A stretch of DNA of 64,000 bases from assembly GCA_965200895.1 (NCBI GenBank), contig CBDAVM010000002.1, positions 372,001 through 436,000 of the forward strand. The letters run 5' to 3'. The notes beneath the pieces were generated by a model, which had not been told where the DNA came from, ran no database searches, and was given only the letters and a program-made list of their open reading frames with translations. This stretch comes from WTFV01 sp965200895 (GTDB lineage Bacteria > Acidobacteriota > Vicinamibacteria > Vicinamibacterales > UBA8438). A program made the translations under genes and the position numbers. This document shows positions 41,292 to 49,219 of this stretch, piece by piece. Each line of letters begins with the position of its first letter. The stretch's first letter is position 1.

Positions 41292-43016
41292 ATGGACGAA
41301 CAGAAGCTCGCACTCAACCGGCGGCGTTTCATCACCGGCCTGTCGGCGGCGGGGATTACCTCCGCACTGCTGCCCGGCACGCTTGCGGCGGTGGCCCAGG
41401 ACGCCGGCGAGGTGACGGTCGAGATGCTCGACGCCGCCCAGCGCATCGCCGGGCTGGAGTTTACCCGCGACGAGCTGGAGCGCATCGCCGAGCGACTGAA
41501 CCGGCCGGGCGGCCGGCCCGATGTCGGGACCCTTCGCGCCGCGAACCTGGGGAACGCCGTGCAGCCGGCCCTCGTGTTCAACCCGGTTCCGCCGGGCATG
41601 ACGCTGCCGGCCGAGCGCCGTCCGATGCGGCGGGCCGACATCGCGGTGGAGATGCCGGTCACCGACGAGGAACTGGCGTTCCTGCCGGTCACGCACCTGG
41701 CGAAGCTCGTCGAGACGCGCCAAGTCCGGCCGTCCGAGTTGACCGAGCTGTACCTGTCGCGGTTGCGGCGGCACGACGCGACCCTGCGCTGCGTGGTCAG
41801 CTACACGGACGAGATCGCCCGGCGGCAGGCGCGCCGGGCCGACGAGGAGATCGCGGCGGGCATCTACCGCGGCCCGCTGCACGGAATCCCGTGGGGCGCC
41901 AAGGACCTGCTCGCGGTGCGCGGCACGCGCACGACGTGGGGCGCCTCGCCCTACCGCGAACAGACCGTCGACGCCGACGCCACCGTGTATACGCGGCTGA
42001 CCGAGGCGGGGGCGATTCTCGTCGCCAAGTTGTCGATGGGCGCGCTGGCGTCCGGTGATCGCTGGTTCGGCGGCCGGACGCGGAACCCCTGGAATCCGGA
42101 GCAGGGGGCGAGCGGGTCCTCCGCCGGCTCGGGAGCGGCTACCGCGGCCGGGCTGGTGGGGTTCGCCATCGGGACCGAGACGCGCGGCTCGATCATCTCG
42201 CCGTCGACCCGCAACGGAGTTACCGGCCTGCGTCCCACGTTCGGGCGGGTGAGTCGCTACGGTGCGATGGCGCTGGCCTGGACGCTGGACAAGATCGGTC
42301 CGATGTGCCGTTCCGCCGAGGACTGCGCGCTCGTGTTCGACGTCATCCAAGGACCCGACGGTCGGGACAACACCCTGCTCGACGTGCCGTTCAACTGGGA
42401 TGCGCAGGCCGACCTCGCGGGTCTGCGGGTGGGCTACCTGCGGTCGAGCTTCGACGAGGACGCCGTAGAGGAGAATCCGCAGGCCCCGGGGCGCGCAGCG
42501 CAGGAGCGGCAGACGATTGCGAACAACCGGGCCGCCCTCGACGTCCTGCGCGGCCTGGGCGTGACCCTGGTCCCGTTCGACCTGCCGGACGTGCCGGCCG
42601 GCGCCCTCGGTTTCATTGTGGGCACCGAGGCGGCCGCGGGATTCGACGTGGCCACGGTCAACGGCGACCTCGACGGAATGCGCGAGCCGCCGGAGCAGAG
42701 CCGCTGGCCGGACCGCTTCCGGGATGCGCGCTTCGTCAGCGCCGTCGACTACCTGCAGGCCAACCGCCTGCGGATGCAGGTCATCGAGCAGGTCCACGAA
42801 GCGCTCGGCGACCTCGACCTGTTCGTCGGCAGCAACCTGGGGCTGACCAACTTCACGGGACACCCGGAAATCAGCATGCCGGGCGGCTTCCACGAGGGCT
42901 CGCCGACGAGCCTGCGCTTCACGGGGAAGCTCTTCGGCGAGGCGGAGATCCTGCGGCTCGCGCACGCCTGGCAGGCGGCCACCGACCACCACCTGCAGCA
43001 TCCGCCGCTGGGTTGA
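41292..43016 (+). CDS. Tat-exported amidase (amidase-signature family)
   Basis: 574 residues. A Tat leader LNRRRFITGLSAAG is followed by a linker to about residue 120 and the amidase-signature domain. The catalytic Lys is in GAKDLLAVRGT, the cis-Ser in GASGSSAGSG and the nucleophile Ser in TETRGSIISPS, all intact. The family hydrolyses amides; secreted Acidobacteria members of this kind lack a defined substrate. It ends GEAEILRLAHAWQAAT, typical of the C-terminus. It resembles GatA but has no GatB/C neighbours. ATG 41292 is the only start that keeps the leader. Confidence 0.85.
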   Translation: MDEQKLALNRRRFITGLSAAGITSALLPGTLAAVAQDAGEVTVEMLDAAQRIAGLEFTRDELERIAERLNRPGGRPDVGTLRAANLGNAVQPALVFNPVPPGMTLPAERRPMRRADIAVEMPVTDEELAFLPVTHLAKLVETRQVRPSELTELYLSRLRRHDATLRCVVSYTDEIARRQARRADEEIAAGIYRGPLHGIPWGAKDLLAVRGTRTTWGASPYREQTVDADATVYTRLTEAGAILVAKLSMGALASGDRWFGGRTRNPWNPEQGASGSSAGSGAATAAGLVGFAIGTETRGSIISPSTRNGVTGLRPTFGRVSRYGAMALAWTLDKIGPMCRSAEDCALVFDVIQGPDGRDNTLLDVPFNWDAQADLAGLRVGYLRSSFDEDAVEENPQAPGRAAQERQTIANNRAALDVLRGLGVTLVPFDLPDVPAGALGFIVGTEAAAGFDVATVNGDLDGMREPPEQSRWPDRFRDARFVSAVDYLQANRLRMQVIEQVHEALGDLDLFVGSNLGLTNFTGHPEISMPGGFHEGSPTSLRFTGKLFGEAEILRLAHAWQAATDHHLQHPPLG

Positions 43017-43125
43017 GGGGGGCGCCGCGGCCGACCCGTCCGCGTCCCTGACCCGGTTGCGATCCGAGCAGGACGGCGGAGATGGGGCGGCGGGCGCGGC
43101 GACGGTAGTGCCGCCGCCCGCCGCG

Positions 43126-43215
43126 GGGTCATGTTCAGTCGCTCGACTCGATCGGTCAGCGGCGTACCGGCGTCGCCCACGCGCCGCCGCCGCGGGTCAT
43201 GTTCAGTCGTTCGAC
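43126..43215. repeat. 22-bp direct repeat over the esterase 3' end
   Basis: GGGTCATGTTCAGTCG plus TCGAC occurs at 43126-43147 and 43194-43215 with one mismatch. The right copy spans the esterase stop codon; the left lies 68 bases beyond it. The GC-rich bases before each copy are also similar. Confidence 0.7.
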
Positions 43216-44168
43216 ATCTCCGGCCCGAGGACATGCTCACCGAGGAACGCCCGTATCGCCGCGTAGATGCGCTGGTTCTCGTCGGGGCTGAAGCCGCCGT
43301 GTCCGCCGCCCTCGATGGTGACGAGCTGATTCGGCACGCCCCACGCATCGAGCATCTCGTGCAGGCGCGTGGCGTGGTCGTAGGGTACAATCGAGTCCGC
43401 GTCACCGTGGATGGTCAGGATCGGCGGCGTGTCGCCGTGCACGTAGTTGGTGGGCGAGACGCGCCGCGCAACGTCGTCGCGGTCGCTACGGCTCCCGAGC
43501 CACGCCTCGGTGAAGTTCCCGGAAGTTCCCGGGGTGCGGTGGGCCAGATCGTACACGTCGGTGATGCCGTACCAGTTGACGATGGCGGCGACCTTGAGCG
43601 GCGCGGTCGACGTGGCGCCGGTGGTCCACATGCGGCGCCGGTCGCCGGGGCACTGGCGGTCGAGGCCGGCCGAGGCCGGGAGCATGCCGGTGGTCAGCGA
43701 CAGGTGGCCGCCGGCGGAGTTGCCGGTCACCACGATCCGGTCGAGGTCGAAGTTGAACTGCTCGGCGTTGCGGTAGATCCAGCGCAGCGCGCAGCGGCAG
43801 TCCTCTACCGCGGCCGGCGCGTGCGCCGCGTCCGCCAGGCGGTACGAGACGTTGACCACGCTCCAGCCCATCTCCAGGTAGGGGAGGAAGGTCAGCGCGG
43901 ACGCCTGCCGGCTGCCGTTGGTCCAGCCGCCGCCGTGGATGTAGATCAGCGTCGGGGTCGGCTCGGACGCCGCGCGGGACCGGTAGACGTCGAGCGTCAG
44001 GTCCTGCCCGCCCGCCCGGTGGTAGGTGATGTTCGGGGTCAGGCTGTAGCCGGTGGCCACCTGCACGAACGCCGCCGCCGCGTCGTCGCCCTGCGCGCCC
44101 ACCGCCGCGGGCGCACCGAGTCCGATGACGGCGGCCAGGCCGATCCCCGCCAGACTGGAAATTCTCAT
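43203..44168 (-). CDS. Secreted alpha/beta hydrolase (carboxylesterase type)
   Basis: 321 residues, signal peptide about 1-25. The hormone-sensitive-lipase-like fold shows the oxyanion motif YIHGGGWTNGS, the nucleophile elbow VVTGNSAGGHLSL, the acid region ILTIHGDADSIVPY and the catalytic His near IEGGGHGGFSP. It probably hydrolyses short-chain or feruloyl-like esters in the periplasm. GAGG lies about ten bases before ATG 44166-44168. It follows the enolase-like gene by 173 bases on the same strand and may be its last operon member. Confidence 0.85.
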   Translation of the reverse strand: MRISSLAGIGLAAVIGLGAPAAVGAQGDDAAAAFVQVATGYSLTPNITYHRAGGQDLTLDVYRSRAASEPTPTLIYIHGGGWTNGSRQASALTFLPYLEMGWSVVNVSYRLADAAHAPAAVEDCRCALRWIYRNAEQFNFDLDRIVVTGNSAGGHLSLTTGMLPASAGLDRQCPGDRRRMWTTGATSTAPLKVAAIVNWYGITDVYDLAHRTPGTSGNFTEAWLGSRSDRDDVARRVSPTNYVHGDTPPILTIHGDADSIVPYDHATRLHEMLDAWGVPNQLVTIEGGGHGGFSPDENQRIYAAIRAFLGEHVLGPEMSND

Positions 44169-44341
44169 CACTGTCGCCTCACTTTCTGTCGCTGCACACG
44201 TTTCCAGAGATTCTTCCGAACCTGCTGATTCTGTCATTCCTTCCGGCAGGCAGTCGAGCGGGCGCGCAGCGCCCCACGGCGAACGCGGAGCGGCGTCGTG
44301 GTCGTGTCGAGGTCGGCGCCGGCGGGACGCGAATCCGAACG

Positions 44342-45688
44342 TCAACGTGCTCCGCCCGGGGCGCGTGTCGAGGTGTCGGCGCTGTCGCGAGGCGTGTGCT
44401 GCGCTGAACCACGCCGCGCCAGGATGCCGCCGCCGGCGAACGGGGCCCCGCCCAGCGCTTCCTCGATCCGCAGCACCTCGTTCCACTTGGCCATCCGCTC
44501 GGACCGCGCGAACGAGCCCACCTTGAGCTGCCCGGCGCTCCAGCCGACGGCCAGGTGGGCGATGGTCACGTCCTCGGTCTCGCCGGAGCGGGCCGAGACG
44601 ATGGTGGCGAAGCCGGCGGCGCGGGCGGCCTCCAGCGCGGCGCGCGTTTCGGTCACCGTACCGGCCTGGTTCGGCTTGACGAGCAGCGCGTTGCAGGTCC
44701 GGTCCCGCGCGGCCTGCTCGACCCGCCGGGCGCTGGTGACCAGGTAGTCGTCCCCGACGGTCTGCACGCGGTCGCCGGCCGCCGCCGCGAAGCGCTGCAT
44801 GCCGGCGACGTCGTCCTCGGCCAGCGGATCCTCGATGGACACGATCGGATAGCGCTCGAGCCAGCCGAGCAGCAGTTCGATGAGCGCGTCGCTGTCGATG
44901 GCGCGGTCGTCGAGACCGAGGCGGTAGCGTCCGTCGGCGTGGAACTGGGTGGCGGCGACATCGAGCGCGATGGCGAGCTCGTCACCGGGCGTCCGTCCCG
45001 TGTCCTCGATGGCCCGCAGCAGGTACTCCAGCGCCTCCTCGTTGGTGTTGAACGCCGGCCACCAGCCGCCCTCATCGGCGATCCCGTACAGCCGTCCCGC
45101 CCGCGTCATCCGCGCGCCGGCCGCCCTGTACACGTCGGCCGTCCATTCGATCGCCTCCGCGAAGGTGGAGGCCCCGACCGGCATGACCATGAAGTCCTGG
45201 ATGTCGACCCGCCGCCCGGCGTGGGCGCCGCCGCCGAAGATCTGGATCTGGGGCAGCGGCAGCAGGGCCGGGCGGTCGCCGAGCAGGTGTCGCCAGAGGG
45301 GGCGGCCCGCTGCGCCGGCGGCGGCGTGGAGCGCCGCCATCGAGACCGCGATGAGGGCGTTCCCGCCCAGCCGGCCCCGGTTGCCGGTGCCGTCCAGTTC
45401 GACCAGCGCGCGGTCGAGCGCGGCCTGATCCGCCACGTCCCGCCCGCGCAGACGCGGGGCGATCTCGCGTTTGACCCCGCGCACCGCCGCCGTCACGTCG
45501 TGGCCGCCGAAGCGCGTCCCCCCGTCGCGCAGGTCGATGGCCTCGCCGCTTCCCGTCGAGGCTCCGGCCGGCGCGATGGCGCGCCCGATGACGCCGCCGT
45601 CGAGGTGCACCTCGGCCTCGACCGTCGGACGCCCGCGCGAGTCCCACACGCGGCGGGCGGAGACCTGGGTGATCGTGTGCGAGCGCAA
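44342..45688 (-). CDS. Divergent enolase homologue
   Basis: 448 residues across the full enolase fold. Conserved: ARRVWDSRGRPTVEAEV, PAGASTGSGEA, GGAHAGRRVDIQDFM, GIADEGGWWP (normally DEGGFAP), VSIEDPLAEDD (normally EDGxxEDD), GDDYLVT, LLVKPNQAGTVTET. The catalytic loop reads SARSGETED where housekeeping enolases have SHRSGETED, so one catalytic-site His is replaced by Ala. A 30-residue tail rich in Arg/Ala follows. Gene order (kinase then this gene, divergent from a hydroxyacid dehydrogenase) argues for a specialised role, possibly acting on a phospho-acid other than 2-phosphoglycerate. Confidence 0.8.
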   Translation of the reverse strand: MRSHTITQVSARRVWDSRGRPTVEAEVHLDGGVIGRAIAPAGASTGSGEAIDLRDGGTRFGGHDVTAAVRGVKREIAPRLRGRDVADQAALDRALVELDGTGNRGRLGGNALIAVSMAALHAAAGAAGRPLWRHLLGDRPALLPLPQIQIFGGGAHAGRRVDIQDFMVMPVGASTFAEAIEWTADVYRAAGARMTRAGRLYGIADEGGWWPAFNTNEEALEYLLRAIEDTGRTPGDELAIALDVAATQFHADGRYRLGLDDRAIDSDALIELLLGWLERYPIVSIEDPLAEDDVAGMQRFAAAAGDRVQTVGDDYLVTSARRVEQAARDRTCNALLVKPNQAGTVTETRAALEAARAAGFATIVSARSGETEDVTIAHLAVGWSAGQLKVGSFARSERMAKWNEVLRIEEALGGAPFAGGGILARRGSAQHTPRDSADTSTRAPGGAR

Positions 45689-45724
45689 GGTCCGCCTTCT
45701 CCTTGGCGAGGTCGCAGACCGGTA

Positions 45725-46738
45725 CTATGCCGCAGCGGCCAGGGTCGCCTGCCAGGCCCGCCGCACCGCCGCGAGGGTTGCCGCCGGCCCGCGGATCAAC
45801 GGCCGGGCGGTGCGGCGTACGCGTTCGCGGTCGGATTCCGCCGTGACGTACTCGACGGGCGATTTCCCGTCGACGCGAGCGAGAAACAGGCCGGGCAGCA
45901 GATGCGCGGTCCGCGCTTCGATCCCTGCACGCCGCTCCCATTGAACACCCGCGAGGTATGTCTCGGCCAGCGCGTCGAACGCACGCAGGAAACCGGCCGT
46001 CGCCGACGGCGTCCAGAGGCACTTGAGCAGCAGGTGGTTCAGGCAGAACGCCAGATCGAAAGCGGGATCGCCGTACCACGCGCACTCGGCGTCCAGGAAG
46101 ACGGGACCGTGCGGACCGATCAGGATGTTCTTCGGGCTGACATCGCCGTGCACCAGCGCGCGCCTCGTGGCGGCCGTACGCGAGACGAGGGCGTGCAGCG
46201 GGTCCGCGAGATCGGGATGCCGGGCGGCCGTGGCGACCAGGTACGGCTCCAGCCGGATGGCGTGAAAGATGTCATCGGTGGCGAAGCGGGCCTGAACGTC
46301 CGCGCGGCCGGCGGTGGCGTTGTGGATCGCGACCAGGCGCTCACCGACCGCCCGCGCGGTCGTCTCGCGGGCGACACCGTCCCGGAGCTGCGCCTTCCAC
46401 AGGGGGTGGGCCGCCGGTTCCAGGAACCCCATCACGAAGCAGCCCGCCTCGGCGTCGCGGGCGACGAGCGGCGGCGCGCTCCCCGGGGCGATTCGGGCGG
46501 CCTCGCGCATCCACTCCCACTCGTAGCGGTTGCGTTCGACCGGGGCCTCCCAGACCGCGTCGACCTTCAGTCTGGGGAGCGCGCGCTTGACGCAGACCGG
46601 CCCCGTCGGGAGATCGACCCGCCAGATGTCCGAGGAGACGCCGCCGGCCAGCGGCGTCATGGCCGGCGGCCGGTCGCCGGCGCCGACGACGCCCATGCGC
46701 CGGAGCGCGGCCACGATGACGGCGTCGGGTTCTGGCAC
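45725..46738 (-). CDS. Aminoglycoside/choline-kinase-like phosphotransferase
   Basis: 337 residues, GTG start. The APH-type kinase fold is seen from GGVSSDIWRVDLPTGPVCVKRAL (nucleotide loop and lysine), the catalytic LVHGDVSPKNILI and the metal DAECAWYGDPAFDLAF. The substrate of this class ranges over amino sugars, amino alcohols and sugars, and cannot be fixed here. It lies 36 bases upstream of the enolase homologue on the same strand and 40 bases from the divergent dehydrogenase. Confidence 0.8.
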   Translation of the reverse strand: MPEPDAVIVAALRRMGVVGAGDRPPAMTPLAGGVSSDIWRVDLPTGPVCVKRALPRLKVDAVWEAPVERNRYEWEWMREAARIAPGSAPPLVARDAEAGCFVMGFLEPAAHPLWKAQLRDGVARETTARAVGERLVAIHNATAGRADVQARFATDDIFHAIRLEPYLVATAARHPDLADPLHALVSRTAATRRALVHGDVSPKNILIGPHGPVFLDAECAWYGDPAFDLAFCLNHLLLKCLWTPSATAGFLRAFDALAETYLAGVQWERRAGIEARTAHLLPGLFLARVDGKSPVEYVTAESDRERVRRTARPLIRGPAATLAAVRRAWQATLAAAA

Positions 46739-46746
46739 CGTCCGCG

Positions 46747-46752
46747 TATGAT
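46747..46752 (+). promoter_or_regulatory. -10 box in the kinase/dehydrogenase divergent gap
   Basis: TATGAT matches five of six -10 positions and lies 27 bases before ATG 46779. The 40-base gap must hold both promoters. Confidence 0.4.
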
Positions 46753-46778
46753 AGCGAGCGGCGCGCGACCGGGATGCG

Positions 46779-47723
46779 ATGAACGTCGTCTACCACTATT
46801 CCGCCGGCCCCGACCTGACGCGGCGGCTCGCGGCGTTGCAGGGCGAGGGACTGTCGGTCTCCGTCTGCCCGATGGCGGATCGCGACCGTTTCGCCGCGCT
46901 GCTGCCGGAGGCCGAGGTGCTCTGGCACCTGCTCGAGCCGGTCACCGCCGAGGTCCTCGCCGCGGCTCCGCGCCTGCGCCTCGTCCAGAAGATCGGGGTC
47001 GGCGTCAACACCATCGACCTCGAGGCGGCCCGCCGGCGGGGCGTCGCCGTCTGCAACATGCCGGGGACGAACTCGCAGGCGGTGGCCGAGATGACGCTCC
47101 TGCTCATGCTGGGGGCGCTGCGGCGGGTGAGCCAGCTCGACGCCGCCACGCGTGCGGGGCGGGGCTGGGGGTTGTCGGCGTCGCTGCAGGACCGCTACGG
47201 CGAGGTTTGCGGCCGGACCGTCGGGCTGGTCGGCTACGGTGCCGTGGCGCGCCGGCTCGCGCCGGTGCTGCAGGCGCTGGGCGCCCGCGTCCTGTTCGCC
47301 AGCCGCGGCCCGAAGACCGATGCGGTGGGCGAGCGCCGCGAACTCGCCGAGCTGCTCGCCGCAAGCGACGTCGTCTCGCTCCACGTCCCGCTGACCGCGG
47401 ACACCGAGCGGCTGATCGACGCGGACGCCATCGCCCGCATGAAGCCCGGCGTGGTCGTGGTCAACACCGCGCGCGGGGGGCTGATCGACGAGGCGGCGCT
47501 CGTGGACGGGTTGCGGACCGGCCGCATCGCTGCGGCCGGCCTCGACGTCTTCGAGATCGAGCCGACGCCCGCCGACGCCGCGCTGCTCGAGCTCGACAAC
47601 GTGGTCTGCACGCCGCACCTTGCCTGGCTCACCCGCGAGACGCTGGAGCGGAGCCTCGCGGTGGCGGTCGAGAACTGCCGGCGGGTCGCGGCCCGAGAGG
47701 CGCTCCTGTACCGCGTGGCGTAG
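46779..47723 (+). CDS. D-2-hydroxyacid dehydrogenase family protein
   Basis: 314 residues. The NAD-binding motif GLVGYGAVARRLAPVL and the catalytic triad are in place: Arg in VVVNTARGGLID, Glu in LDVFEIEPTP and His in CTPHLAWLT. Entry motif QKIGVGVNTIDLEAARRRG is typical of phosphoglycerate-dehydrogenase-like enzymes. No ACT domain is present. It oxidises or reduces a 2-hydroxy/2-keto acid, perhaps the substrate or product of the divergent kinase and enolase homologue. Confidence 0.85.
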   Translation: MNVVYHYSAGPDLTRRLAALQGEGLSVSVCPMADRDRFAALLPEAEVLWHLLEPVTAEVLAAAPRLRLVQKIGVGVNTIDLEAARRRGVAVCNMPGTNSQAVAEMTLLLMLGALRRVSQLDAATRAGRGWGLSASLQDRYGEVCGRTVGLVGYGAVARRLAPVLQALGARVLFASRGPKTDAVGERRELAELLAASDVVSLHVPLTADTERLIDADAIARMKPGVVVVNTARGGLIDEAALVDGLRTGRIAAAGLDVFEIEPTPADAALLELDNVVCTPHLAWLTRETLERSLAVAVENCRRVAAREALLYRVA

Positions 47724-47890
47724 CGTTTCTGTGGTTCGCCGCGGGCGCAGAGGCGCGCCATGCTGCGGTATCATGCCGTCGTCACACCGGACAGGTTCGC
47801 GCGCGCCAATCCGGGACCGTCCCGGCTGCGCGGAGCCGCATGCGTTCACCGGGGCCGACGGCGTCGCGGCCGGGCGGAGAGGAGGAGATC

Positions 47891-48889
47891 GTGAGCAGAT
47901 CATGGTTGGCGGTCGCGGCGGTGTGCCTGTCGGCGGCGGCCTCGCCGGCCCAGGAGGAGACGGCTGCCGGCTGCGAGCCGGTCGGCGACATCCGGTTCAT
48001 CTGCGACCTGATCGGCCCCGAGGATCTGGCCGTCGTGCCCGGGGACGCGTGGGTCGTCGTGTCGGGGAACCAGGAAGGCGGTCGGATCCACCTTATCGAC
48101 GTGGCCGACAAGACCACCTCCGTACTCTTCCCGACCGCGGACCGCATCGAGCGGCTCGACGCGGCGGCCTACCCGTCGTGTCCGGGTCCGCTCGACGCGG
48201 CGGAGCTCGATCAGGACGAGTTCCGGGCGCACGGTCTCTACCTGCAGCCGGGGGAGGGCGACGTGCACGCGCTGTACGTCGTGCACCACGGCCGGCGCGA
48301 GTCCATCGAGGTGTTCGAGCTCGACGCCGGCGCGGCGCCGATGACCCTGGCCTGGGTGGGGTGCGCGGTGGCGCCCGAGGGCCTGCGCCTCAACTCGGTG
48401 GTTGCGCTTCCCGAGGGTGGCTTCGCCGCCACCAGCACGTCCACCGGGGACGTCTGGACGTGGAGCGCCGCGGGCGGCTGGGCGGTGATCCCAGGCACCG
48501 ACGACACGACGCCCAACGGCCTGGAGATCTCGCCCGACGGACGCTGGCTGTTCGTGGCCGGGTGGCGCGGAGAAAAGCTCACGCGGCTGTCGCGCGGGGG
48601 ACCGCCGCGGCAGAAGGACGTGGTGCCGATACCCTTCCGGCCCGACAATCTCCGCTACGTGGACGACGGCGCGCTGATTCTGGCTGCCGGACACGGCAAC
48701 TTCGGGACGCCGGAGGAGACGTCGAACGTCGCGGTGATCGATCCCGAGACGCTGGAGGTCAGGCACATCTTCACGCACCCGCGCCTGGAGGGTTTCGCCT
48801 CGTCGACCGCGGCGATCCGCATCGGCGGCGAGATCTGGCTGGGGACGAACCGCGGCGGGATGGTGGCGTACTTTCCCGCGCCGGAGTAG
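47891..48889 (+). CDS. Secreted SMP-30/paraoxonase-like propeller
   Basis: 332 residues, GTG start with GGAGGAG upstream, signal peptide about 1-20. Propeller strands include GPEDLAVVPGDAWVVVSG, EFRAHGLYLQPGEGDVHALYVVHHG, LRLNSVVALPEGGFAATS and TTPNGLEISPDGRWLFVAGW. The E-D and N (LNSV, TPNG) metal-ligand-type positions resemble paraoxonases/lactonases. It is probably a periplasmic lactonase or arylesterase. Single gene. Confidence 0.75.
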   Translation: MSRSWLAVAAVCLSAAASPAQEETAAGCEPVGDIRFICDLIGPEDLAVVPGDAWVVVSGNQEGGRIHLIDVADKTTSVLFPTADRIERLDAAAYPSCPGPLDAAELDQDEFRAHGLYLQPGEGDVHALYVVHHGRRESIEVFELDAGAAPMTLAWVGCAVAPEGLRLNSVVALPEGGFAATSTSTGDVWTWSAAGGWAVIPGTDDTTPNGLEISPDGRWLFVAGWRGEKLTRLSRGGPPRQKDVVPIPFRPDNLRYVDDGALILAAGHGNFGTPEETSNVAVIDPETLEVRHIFTHPRLEGFASSTAAIRIGGEIWLGTNRGGMVAYFPAPE

Positions 48890-48946
48890 GGCGCGGGCGT
48901 CATGGCGGCGGCAGCGCCGGGCGATCCGAAGAGGCGGCGCGAGGCG

Positions 48947-49149
48947 TCACGACGACGGCAACCGCAGCGCGATCCGGAACAGCATCGCCAGCACGACCAG
49001 GAGCAGTCCGATCACGCTCCCGACCATCCAGCGGAGAATCCGGATCTCGGCGGCGAGCTCGCCCATTCCTCCGCCGCGGCGAGGGCCGCGTCGGGGTCCG
49101 CTCCCGCTGACACGTGCGCCATGCAGGTCTTCGAGACCGCAGTCTTCAT
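48947..49149 (-). CDS. Small membrane-anchored protein, probably frameshifted
   Basis: MKTAVSKTCMAHVSAGADPDAALAAAEE (from 49149) is followed, in another frame starting at ATG 49064-49066, by MGELAAEIRILRWMVGSVIG and a hydrophobic helix ending RLPSS at 48947. The join at GGAGGAATG fits a single-base frameshift that split one helical, membrane-anchored protein of about 65 residues. Two overlapping genes are less likely. No family is recognised. Confidence 0.45.
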
Positions 49150-49219
49150 GTCACCTTCCGTTCGACCGTGCAGGAGAGCATCAACCTCACGGTATCGTAA
49201 CAGGCAGGAGTCGAACCCG

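Noticed and set aside
44555..48889. 1444-codon plus-strand frame
   Set aside because: Only the last 332 codons (47891-48889) are protein-like, with signal peptide and ribosome-binding site; the rest is antisense to the enolase homologue and kinase or a shadow of the dehydrogenase.
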